From assembly GCF_964355755.1 (NCBI RefSeq), contig NC_092672.1:14504501-14568500 (forward strand): a stretch of DNA of 64,000 nucleotides. Reading direction: 5' to 3'. This DNA comes from Antedon mediterranea. Taxonomy: Eukaryota > Echinodermata > Crinoidea > Comatulida > Antedonidae. A program made the translations under genes and the position numbers. Each line of letters opens with the position of its first letter. Positions within the stretch are counted from its first letter, which is position 1. The notes beneath the pieces are model-generated. The model was not told where the DNA came from. It did not search any database and saw only the letters and a list, made by a program, of their open reading frames with translations. Shown here piece by piece: positions 23,896-35,800 of the stretch.

Positions 23896-25497
23896 AAGTT
23901 TAGCCCCACCACTAAACAGCCTGGGCTCAAGTTGATATTACTACTACTTTACTGCACCACCACTAAACAGCCTGGGCTCAAGTTGATATTACTACTACTT
24001 TACTGCACCACCACTAAACAGCCTGGGCTCAAGTTGATATTACCACTACTTTACTGCACCACCAAACAGCTTGGGCTCAAGTTGATATTACCACTACTTT
24101 ACTGCACCACCAAACAGCCTGGGCTCAAGTTGATATTACTACTACTTTACTGCACCACCACCAAACAGCCTGGGCTCAAGTTGATATTACTACTACTTTA
24201 CTGCACCACCAAACAGCCTGGGCTCAAGTTGATATTACTACTACTTTACTGCACCACCACTAAACAGCCTGGGCTCAAGTTGATATTACCACTACTTTAC
24301 TGCACCACCACTAAACAGCCTGGGCTCAAGTTGATATTACCACTACTTTACTGCACCACCAAACAGCCTGGGCTCAAGTTGATATTACTACTACTTTACT
24401 GCACCACCACTAAACAGCCTGGGCTCAAGTTGATATTACTACTACTTTACTGCACCACCACCAAACAGCCTGGGCTCAAGTTGATATTACCACTACTTTA
24501 CTGCACCACCACCAAACAGCCTGGGCTCAAGTTGATATTACTACTACTTTACTGCACCACCACTAAACAGCCTGGGCTCAAGTTGATATTACCACTACTT
24601 TACTGCACCACCAAACAGCTTGGGCTCAAGTTGATATTACTACTACTTTACTGCACCACCAAACAGCCTGGGCTCAAGTTGATATTACCACTACTTTACT
24701 GCACCACCAAACAGCCTGGGCTCAAGTTGATATTACTACTACTTTACTGCACCACCACCAAACAGCCTGGGCTCAAGTTGATATTACCACTACTTTACTG
24801 CACCACCACCAAACAGCCTGGGCTCAAGTTGATATTACTACTACTTTACTGCACCACCACTAAACAGCCTGGGCTCAAGTTGATATTACCACTACTTTAC
24901 TGCACCACCAAACAGCTTGGGCTCAAGTTGATATTACTACTACTTTACTGCACCACCAAACAGCCTGGGCTCAAGTTGATATTACCACTACTTTACTGCA
25001 CCACCAAACAGCCTGGGCTCAAGTTGATATTACTACTACTTTACTGCACCACCACCAAACAGCCTGGGCTCAAGTTGATATTACCACTACTTTACTGCAC
25101 CACCACCAAACAGCCTGGGCTCAAGTTGATATTACCACTACTTTACTGCACCACCAAACAGCCTGGGCTCAAGTTGATATTACCACTACTTTACTGCACC
25201 ACCAAACAGCCTGGGCTCAAGTTGATATTACTACTACTTTACTGCACCACCACTAAACAGCCTGGGCTCAAGTTGATATTACCACTACTTTACTGCACCA
25301 CCACCAAACAGCCTGGGCTCAAGTTGATATTACCACTACTTTACTGCACCACCACCAAACAGCCTGGGCTCAAGTTGATATTACCACTACTTTACTGCAC
25401 CACCAAACAGCCTGGGCTCAAGTTGATATTACCACTACTTTACTGCACCACCACCAAACAGCCTGGGCTCAAGTTGATATTACCACTACTTTACTTT
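23896..25497 (+). repeat. 48/51-bp minisatellite, 32 units, open in one frame for 541 codons
   Basis: Thirty-two units, each ending in an AAACAGCCTGGGCTCAAGTT core plus GATATTACYACTACTTTACTG and CACCACC with or without an extra ACC/ACT triplet. Because all length changes are whole codons, the frame from ATG 23875 to TAA 25498-25500 never closes; it reads (T)TKQPGLKLILLLLYCT over and over. Unit variants: CTA/CCA (Leu/Pro), CCT/CTT (Pro/Leu), ACT/ACC (silent). A six-unit, 297-bp block with the same variant order occurs twice in succession. No domain, signal or homologue is recognisable. Lies between mARC-B and eIF4G. Confidence 0.9.
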
Positions 25498-26395
25498 TAA
25501 TATTACAGTAATACAAATAAAGTACATTTGACAAACCTTAAATAATTTTTTTTTTATTTTTTTTTCTTTGTTTTTCTTAAATATAGTACAGCAGCCATGA
25601 ATCATCATTCTGTATTAATACATAGTTGCATTCAGATTGTAAGCTCAGTTAATTCCAATTAATTGTTATAAATTTTTAATTGGAAGCTATAAAGATTCCT
25701 TAAATGCATGTTGCATTGGAAACATAACTGGCTCAAATTAATTGCTTCACATTATCCTTATTTGTCATAAAAATTTACTTAATATAAAAATTAAATATTC
25801 TTTATTACTGATTACAAACAAAACAAATATTTTCCATTTGGAAATAATAGGTAGTAAACAAAAAACAATAGGTCAAAGCAATTAGTAATGCTTTATTATT
25901 AATTCTATATAACATTTCCAAGGCCTTATTCAATAACAATTATTCCACCACCAAAGGTAGTTATAATAATGCATTTTTCAAAATATCACCCAACCCTTTT
26001 CAGCTTTAGCATTTCATGTCTCATTTACTAAACAAAAATGTTGTTTCCATTATTTTCAGATTTTTTTTTTTATTTTTTTATTTTTTGTCAAATGGAAGCA
26101 TTTCAATTTCACTTAAAGCATTTCTTATGAAATGCTATGAAATGATATGTATATATATGTATATATATATTCATTCATTGACCAATAGTTAGATAACTGG
26201 AAGAATTCTACTGGTCTGCACTTTTGATATGTATGCACACCGACAAAATAAAATAGACTATATGAGAACACCTGTGTGAAGAGATCCTGGATTGGTGAAC
26301 AACCTACTCGCTCACAAGTTCAAAGGTCATAACTAGTGAGTTAATGATCAAGTAACTGTTTGTTCAGAAGTTCATTATTGACGTCCCGCATTTGT

Positions 26396-29300
26396 TTAGT
26401 TATCAGGTCCATCATCTGGTTCTGCTTCGCCTAACCATGTGAAGAACGAAGTGACAGACTTTAGCGCTACACCTTTACCTTCGGATTCACGTGGGTCACT
26501 ACAGTCTTGCCAGCTGTAAAAAGTATCTTCACAGATTACATCTTCATCATACAGAACATCAAACAAAAGTCGTAAAAGACCTGAAAATAAAGAATTTGAA
26601 TTTAATTTAAATTTAATAATACAGTATTAAAAGCGCAAGATCAATCATTTGTGTGTACATTCGAGCAAAAATGATGTGAAAAGATGATGTCCTAAAGGCA
26701 AGTAAGGACTACATAATTAGTAAGACTTTACTCTACAAGTCTAGATTCTTACCAGTTTAATTAGGTAAAACAATGCAATTCAAACCCATTTGTGAAAACA
26801 TTTTCAATTTAGTAATTATTATTATTATTATTTACATTTATTTACCCAGGGTAGCCCAAACAGTTAAGAACTGGTTTCCATTGGGGCCCTGCATTTTACG
26901 TACAAAAGCAATAGCACACAGTTAATAATGCTTGTATTACAATCAAAATATGGAAAAAAAAAAAAAATTATTTAAAAAAATCAATAAATATACAACAAGT
27001 AATAATATAGTTCATGAATTATAAACCAGTAAAATAACATTAAGTGTCAAAACAGCAATCCAGCTAGCAAGCTAGAGTTTCTGCCATGCCACACAGTACA
27101 ATAATTGGTCAATGTTTGTATATTGTACCTGGTGGATTCGCTAAACTATTGTTAAGCGACTGCACAGCAAACAGGGCTTGCAGCTCCCTTTTTTCTTTAC
27201 TGTCAATATATTTCTGTAATAAAGGTGCTCTTCGTTTTAGCATATCACTGTCTCCTCGACTTGCTGGTCCTTCACCTAAAGAAAACAATTTATCAATAAT
27301 ATATTTAATCTGTTGCAAGTTAATTGATATGAATCTTTTACAATTTTATCTACACTTTATTAGTACACAATATTTTCATGAGTTGAATAGATCACGATTT
27401 CAACAAATGAAAATCAAAAGAAAAATAACGCTAAAAAAGTATTTCAAATTTGTTTTTAAATTTCCAGAGTACACTAAAACAAGAATCATAATGATCTTTT
27501 AAATGTTGCTCTAACAAACTTCTTTTACGTTCAACAATGCTTTGGTAGGTTTCGGCATGTGTATCAAATAACTTGCATTGCGCAAGTCACATTTAAATTT
27601 ACATACAAATCATTGTTGTTGTTAATGATTGTTGGCTTTCTTTAGCCTACTTTCTTAATAAATTCCCTACTACTGTAGTAAACAGGGACAATGTTTGTCA
27701 ATCTTGCAAATTAGTCAATGAAAAATATTCTTCCCATTTAATTATTTGTTAACACAAGGACGACAACAATTTCCAGTACAAAATGTCTGGCATTCGACAA
27801 TTGTCAATCTTATGAAAGACGCTAAATTTTTATCTTCTTTAGCTAGGCTTAATAACTCCAGAAAATGAGGGATGTCATGATTGAAAGCTTTGATCTTTAT
27901 TTGGATTCAATTTTAAACTATGTAATCTTACCCGTAATTGCACTTTCACATACAACTGTTGTTAGTGCACGAATAAAGTCATTTTCTTTAGTTCTTATAT
28001 TGGTAAAATGCCTCTGCAAAAAAATAAGTACAATTTTGTGTCAATTATATCACTCGCTGTTAAAAGAAAATCTTTAAATGACCAGCTGGCTACTCTACAT
28101 TTAGAATTCTAAATAACATTAAAAAACATTCCAAACATCAGAAAAAGATTTAAACAATGGCAATTTTATAAAAGTGCATATTCTAAGGTATAAATGTGCT
28201 GAAAACCCCCTCCCCCACCGACACACTTCTCCCTATACCACCTCAGACAACGACACAGATGATCTATGGCGAGTGTGAGAGAGATCAGCTTTTCTGCCGA
28301 CCACCACTCATGACATGCTGGTGAGAACAACCCTGATATACAATACACAAAACTCTCGGCCGGCGAGCAAAATTATGTAGGCCTCGCTAAAAAATCTTTG
28401 ATAAATCAAGCCCTGATCCCACAAGGCAGATCGACCATGCTCAACCGTGAGCGTTTACCATTTTTTGTCGGTGTAATTAGTGATACGTGTAATTAGTGGT
28501 CCATGTAATTAGTGGGCCGTGTAATTAGTGGTCTGTGTAAACATGTTTAGCTATACCATTTTACGGAACAGTTTTTTGTTATTTCACAATCACACTTGCA
28601 GTGGTAAATTCTATGCAGTGGTGGTACACACAAGGGTTGCCATAGAGGCGAAGGAGGAGAACTTTACTCCAAGCCAACTTATGTAATTTTATCTGCTTTA
28701 AACGTCTGTTTAAAAACTGATACTAAGGAACAAAGGATTTACACAAAAGAAAAATGCTATCTTGATATGAACAGACCTTGGCTAAACTGAAATTCCAGGG
28801 CTGTCTATCCTTATATGGGTTGAATAATAAAAACAATAACAATAAATAACATAAACAGTATATAACTTACATCAATCCATTGAAAGACTACCTCATTTTC
28901 AGAATTCTGTTCTTTTAGAATATACTTTAGTTCTGCTTGCATTTTATCTAGGTTCATACTGGTAGATGAGGTAGACAATGCACTTTGAAGAAAACCCAAC
29001 TCCTTAAACCAAACAAACAATTATATTGGTATTTCAAGTAAAATAAAAGCCAATAAATAATCAATAAAGAATTACCCATAATAAACAATGTTCTTTTTAA
29101 AAACTGATTTTATTTTCTTTAATGTTTTTTTTAATCACTTTTTTCTTTTGCGTTGTTGCATGTTTACCTACGAGAGGTGGTTGATTATGAGAAGTGATCC
29201 TTGTGAGAGGACGTGGCCATTTAAAAGGTGGTCACTTAAAAGAGGTAGTGATCATCGGGAGAGGTGGTTGATTATGAGAGTTGGTAGATTATGAGAAGCG

Positions 29301-29824
29301 ACCCACTTCTGGTTTATTGGCTTTTTCAATTTTGGTGCAAAATAATGCATTATTAAAATTGTGTGTTCAGTGTAGGTGGACCTATTATTTAAAACTACTT
29401 TATTAATAAAGTAATGTTAAGCTTCATACATTTTTTACAGTATTTACTGTATGTAATAGCTATTTCCAGTAGTTGCAAACACATTTGTAGTAGATATTTG
29501 TTCTAACAATAATACAGGGCTAAGTTATACTTATACTTAGGGTTGACCTAAACTCCAAGTAATAGGGATATTCGATAATTTATTATTTAAATGGCCTTGC
29601 TTCCCCTCAAACTGGTCCAAAATCCACAAATCTGAGGTCTGTATTCATGACAGAATATTCGGTAACAGTTTTTTGGTTGGTGACTTACCCGACGCTCAAT
29701 GAATTCTTTTAGATCTTCGTTAGAGTTTAAAAACTGTTTTAGTTCAAGACCAGATGCAGCCCATTGTTCAGCAATTACTGTAGCACCCTGTAAGAATACA
29801 CCAATCGGATATTGTTTACCAAGA
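26396..29824 (-). CDS. EIF4G: eIF4G exons 25-29: W2/AA-box C-terminal domain and stop
   Basis: Exons 29689-29824, 28871-29002, 27932-28013, 27129-27275 and 26396-26580. Segments include [53 protein letters not shown] and [16 protein letters not shown]. The aromatic/acidic boxes near the end ([14 protein letters not shown] and the final Glu/Asp-rich tail) are the features that bind Mnk kinases and eIF4A in vertebrate eIF4G. The TAA stop is at 26396-26398. A T-rich tract with TTTATT motifs near 26060-26085 (AATAAA on this strand) could serve as the polyadenylation signal. Confidence 0.95.
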
Positions 29825-32800
29825 CTAACTAATTGTATCAATGAAATTCACAGTTCAAATTTAAATACATATACAGTACAGAAAACATGTACCATACCCT
29901 CGCAGTTTTTCCGCAGACAAAATTCAGACAAAACGCAGTTAATAAGGTAACGATAGGACAGCCTACATTCATTCAACCGTTACAGCATTGAGTAATTTTT
30001 CCGGTGAACTGTCTATGGGCTTTTATTTTAACCTCTGAAAGGACATTTTATCAACAAGACAAAAGGGTCAAGGCCTGTCAATACAAAATAATGTGTTTTT
30101 TTTATTTAAAAAAAAATCTGTGATCTCGTGCTTTAATCGGGAAAAATAACTAATTGAAATATTACTATTAATTAGAATGTCCTTTTTGCTACACGAAGAC
30201 AGTATGTGTGCAAGGGTAGATGTAGTGTTGGAGAAATATTGGTAGTTGATATATTATAGGTATTTATTCATAAAAAAACACATAAATGGTACAAAAAGAA
30301 GGCAGCCCAACGGCTGAAAAATTCTGCAAACAACGTAAAAATTAAAAAGACTCACAACAATATACTGTAATATATACAAGTACACAGTAAATCAGATCAT
30401 TAAAAAGCCGTTAAAATTCTTTAAAATGCCAAAAGACCCAGATAAACCAAAGCATGCAGTAATTACTAATTCGTTAATTATTATTAATGTAATAAACCTA
30501 CAAGGTTTTAGTTTTAGAAGCTTCATTCATTCTATCAATAATGTTAGGGATGGTAGAGCGTTTCCAACGATTAGTTTTATCAAATAAACTTACAATTTCT
30601 TTAGCTTGAGTTTTAAGTACTTCAGCTAGAAGCTGTCCAGATTTTCCTATAGCCTTCACAGGTTGTAACAAAGATAACAGGTTTTTCATTTCCATTGAAC
30701 CACCTGAAATGGCTGGAGATATAATCTGTGCTAGGTATTTCCAAATTAATGGAATATCAATAGCCATGTCTTCAGCAAATTCTAGTATAACTTGAAATCT
30801 ACAAGAAACAAATGAATTTAAAATTTGAATGTGATTATCTACTGGATCTTTGGACACAGCTATTATTTTTCCACATGTTTGCATGGCTCAATTTAGTACT
30901 AGCCTGGTGTATAATGGTAGACACGGTTTCATTATAATACAATCTATTGGTCAGTCACACCTCACAGAAAGGAGTAAAATAAACATACCCTTTATTATAA
31001 TCCATAACCTTTAACAACTTGCATGTAATTAATTCATTTAACAACTCCCCAACAACTTTCCTTGCTTGTTCCGTTTTCTCTAGAGTTTCTTCGATGGCTA
31101 CTCTGACAAACAGGTGCATTTGATTTGGATTCTCAAGTTCTGTCACGCATTCTATGGCTTCCTAAAAGTATAAGAACGGTTCAGAATAACAAGCGAGTCA
31201 TTATTTGAAATTATCAATATAATGTAAAAAAAATACATTAGTGTTTCCTATAGACCAAGCAATGTATATTTCTTTTTAAAACATTTATAAAGGTTTGTTG
31301 TGTTTGCCAGCTCGATTAGTGTGCCAAACAGATTTTGTTACTCTTTGAGTTGCTGAATAAAATAAGGGCCATTTCATATTTAGCTTTTGCAATTTCATAA
31401 TTACAAAAAAAGTGGCACTTATCTTATTTTAATTCAGCAAATCAAGAATTTAAAAAAAAAGCTGGAACTGATTATGTGACTAATAATAAATAAACTGAAA
31501 TACGATAAAGATATAAATAAAATGAATTATTATATAAATTATTTTACCTTTTTATCTTTAAGATGCATAAATTCATTAATAATTGCTTTCGATTTCTTAA
31601 GCATTTCTGGTTCTGTTAGCTCCTCACTTTTTGGTTGTACTGGAGGTGATGGTTCAACAACTTTAGCTGGACCTAATCAAGTAAATAATCAGTTTATGTT
31701 TAATATTAGTACTACTGTCTTGCATACAAGGATATGTTGAGTTGGAGAGATGATATTGTACATGTAATTTTAAACTATTATACGATTATGATTAAAATAA
31801 TTTGCGTTCACTCAGTTTATGTTGACAAGAGTACTAATAATACGCGTGGGAATCGAGTAGGCTAAAAGAACAAAATGCGACATGCAACAGCAGTGCAGGC
31901 TATTGTGTACTCGCCAATCACCGACTTCCTGTCTAGAGTAGTCATAGAACATGCCTTCGCTGGCGGTACTGCAAAGGGTGCTGTTTGTCACCGCGCTGGT
32001 GATACCATGGTCATTTGATATTATAGGATCGGGTATAATTAAGATTCCGAATTGCAGTTCCACGTTCAAATACCCTTTTTGTATACCGTAGGATTATTTT
32101 TAGAAGGCATAAATACAAAAAAAATCAAACCGCTCACTATTTCATTAAGGAAATCATGAACACACATTTGGTTTTTAATTGTTTTTTATTTTTTAGCAAT
32201 AATACATTCTTTCCAGCGTATTGTTTGCTTTGCTCAATTTGTTTTGATGAGATATTTATAAATAAGGGAGACCATCCCATGTTGGAGATGTTTTTCTCCA
32301 TACTTTACACTTGCCTCCGTTTTTGATCGATGACTCATGGCCAATGCACAAGGGAAAAATAATATTAATATTTGTTGTAATTGATTATAATTATTACCGT
32401 ACCGGAAGTAACTTCATCGTTTTGCTGTTTTCTAGTGCGCTATGCAGTATCCTTTTCGGCGAATTTTACATGCACGAGTACCATTTCTGGCCATCTAGGG
32501 GTGTCATTTAATTATTTATATTACATAGCCTATGTAAATACGCTAACGTGATTGGTTGAAACTGCATCACATGACTACCGCTGCGAGGATCGTAAATCGT
32601 ATATATCCTCGAGAACGATGATATTGACTGTGTAATTTTCGCGTAATTATCGTGTCCCCTGTCATTAAACATATAGATTCTCGAGTACGATGATATTGAC
32701 TGTGTAATTTTCATGTGCCAACACTCGCGTTGCCGATAAATAAACAAAAGTCATCTAATCGATCTTGAACTCGGGTGGAATTGTCACTCCATCGCAGGAC

Positions 32801-35800
32801 AACGCTTCAACCGCTGCGCCACAAAAGTTGCTTGAAGAAATTAATCATCTAAACTATTTAAACTATGCATACATAGCGCCCTCATTTGTTATAAGTCCAC
32901 CCTAAATGTGATGAAACACCGTTTGTGATTGGTCAATACTCACGGTAGTAACCTAGTAACTAGTACGCGCTGAACATCCGGTGATTCGGCTCCTCGAAGA
33001 TCGAGAAGAAGACAAATTGTTTATTCGGCCTACCTGATTATAATATTATTATTTTTAATAGGCTTATTGATGGAAATTCTTCTGTTAATTTAAACGACCT
33101 AGGCCTAAGTGAATATTTTATTGCCAAGGAATCATTAATTAGTAATTATCTGTATATTATTCTTCGCAAGGTAAGGTGTCTAGGCAGGCTTGTTTAAATA
33201 CAATACAAATACTATAGGAGGCTTAGCCTAGCTTCACCCAACCCAGCAGACTTGTTCTTGGCTATATAATATAACAGATATTGCCTTTTATATCGGTTAA
33301 ATATAATATTTGACATCCCCTCGGGAATGATATTAAGTTCTCGGGGAATATATATTTCCTCGAACTTAATATCATTCCCTCGGGGATGTCAAATCTTATA
33401 TTTAACCTCTAAGCAGTCAATATCTGTATAATAATATTGTTCAGTGTTTTTAAAATATTATTACAAAGAATTCATATTATATTTCTGTATTATTACAATT
33501 TTCAGGACATTCAAAGACAAATTTCAATTTCTAGTTCTTGAAAAAAGTAATTAATTTTCCATAACTTTCAAGGAATTTAAGGATGCTGAACCCTGAATAA
33601 TCAATACAAAATTCTTCATTTCATATGCTTACCTCTATTGCGCTCTTGAGATGCAGACATTCTTTTAACAGTGTCAATAGCTGCTTGCCTATCTTTATCA
33701 CGACTTGGTCGGTCATCCCTTTCTCTTGATCCTCGTTTAGTTTGTGAACTCCGACCCCCTCGAAAATCTCTTTCTCTACTATTTGTACCTAAACTCCTTT
33801 AACAAGAAAAATTCAAGATTTGGTCAATTAGAAATTTACAGTAATGCATATATTAAGTTACTTAAATAAGAAAATCAAAATATTTTATATTAAAAAAAAT
33901 CACTACTAGTCAGATATTGGAAATTTTTCTGGTTGAATACTTGTTATACTACAATTATTCTGAATGAATTAGGGTATTTATTAGGTTTCAGAAACATGCT
34001 GACGCGTGTTTGCCATTGTTTTCAGAATAAAACATTAATCAGCTATACAAACTAAATTTTTAGTGAATTAGATTGTGTGTAGATGGATTTTGCCTAAAAA
34101 AAATATTCGCATCTTTTGAGTTAAATTGCTTTTGTTACGGTATTTGAAAATAGCGTAAGAAATAATTTGTAGATCATGCCATAGAAATATGATTAAGCCT
34201 AGGTATAAACAAATATTGAGCCTTTACACTCATTGGTCGTCATCAAAGTTTGCAAAGTGTTACCTTCCAATGGGAGCAAATCGTCGTTCATCAGATAATG
34301 CAGAGAAGCGATTTGCAGCTGGACTTGAAGGCCTTTCTTGTGAACTGCTTGATGGCTTAGTTCCACCACCACTAGCTCCCCTTCCCCAACCACCAAATGA
34401 ACCTGGTCTACCACCTGGCCCCAATTGCACATTATCGTCAACGGCTTGCTAAAATAAAACAGAATGACTTAATTATTCCAAAAATTATCTTGCAATTGCC
34501 AATTTGTGTGTTAACCCTGTGTATGCAAGTGTGTGTGTGTAGAAGTAAAAAAACAAACATGTTTTACCTTGGTAACTTTGAATTTGTTTGGATCAACCTG
34601 TTGAGGACGTCCACTTCCTTTAGCAACTACATTCCATTCACCATCGTCCATTTGAAGGCTACCTCGATCATTGCGAACTACTGCACATTTGATAATCAAT
34701 TATTTATATTAACATTAAAAACAATTTTTTTCAATTTCAAAAAATATCATAGCAAAAGTTTTTTTATCTATTTTGAAACATGCTTTCACATAAATATCAT
34801 CAGCGGCACCACGTAGACACACTAACCGCGTAGTCATTTGTCATTACCATGCGTTTCGTGAAAAACATGGTTTAGTAGAGAGCTTCACAAAACACAATTT
34901 TAGCTTAAAGACATTTTCATTTCTATATTTTATTTACACGCCTGTAATGCTAGACAATTCAGCTATTAAAAGGTGTAAACTTGTTAATTAATGAACTAGC
35001 AAGTTAAGGCTGAGCATTGGTGTCACTTTGTAAAAACACAAAATCCATTTCACACGAGTAGTGTCTGCAGCCACATTGGTGTCACTTTGTGGAATTACTG
35101 ACGATATAATACATGATTATATGTGGAAACAAAATTCAAGGGGAAAATTTGTACATTTTAAATTTGTATGGTGTAGATGGTATGGTTACAGTTAGGAATA
35201 CAGTACATTTGCATACCTCTGTTAGCTTTTCTGTTAGCTTGGGCTTGTACTGCCTCCACCTTTTTCATCACCGCTTCTTCGCGAGCTTCTTGATGAATCT
35301 GATCTATTGTTTTTGGCTTACTATCTTCTCGTCTTGGTATCCAATTGTTCTAATAAATAAAGGAAGGGAGATATTTACTTCTATGGGCAAATTATGTAGA
35401 CTAATATTTGGATTTTGTGCACAAACAAATGTAGACCTACTTACCTCTCTAAGTTCAATTACATCTTGCAGCATAAATCGTATACGATTGCTATTTTTTT
35501 TACTTCTGATAATTCTATCCATCTGATTGAAGTACTGATCCATACGAAACTGTACAAAAGAAAATACATATATTATATCAAATAAGTTCAGATAAATTCC
35601 ATTATAAATTAGTTCTCCTTGTCCATTCCTATCAAAGTTAGACAACTGAAAAGGTACAATTCTATGACCTTTAAAAAAGTTAATCAGAGGTTGACAGCAA
35701 AGACTAAATATAGGCGTGCATACCTTGGCTTTTTCATGATCTAGCTCCTTTCCAATAGTGCTTAGAAGCTTGGTCATACACTCCAATGATTCATCATCAG

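Noticed and set aside
23875-25500. Calling the 541-codon frame a protein gene
   Set aside because: It is a minisatellite whose unit is a multiple of three, with no leader, domain, splice signals or similarity. Listed as a repeat with a finding instead.
29689-29787. eIF4G exon 25 beginning at the CAG/GGTGCTAC acceptor (29787)
   Set aside because: It breaks phase with exon 24. The acceptor placing the exon start at 29824 restores the frame and makes the whole coding sequence divisible by three.
32800-32840. A functional tRNA gene on the minus strand
   Set aside because: Only A- and B-box-like parts are present; the acceptor and anticodon stems do not pair, and the body continues as a SINE.
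34397-34816. 139-codon plus-strand frame
   Set aside because: Antisense to eIF4G exons 19-20 and intron sequence; the minus-strand exons explain the openness.
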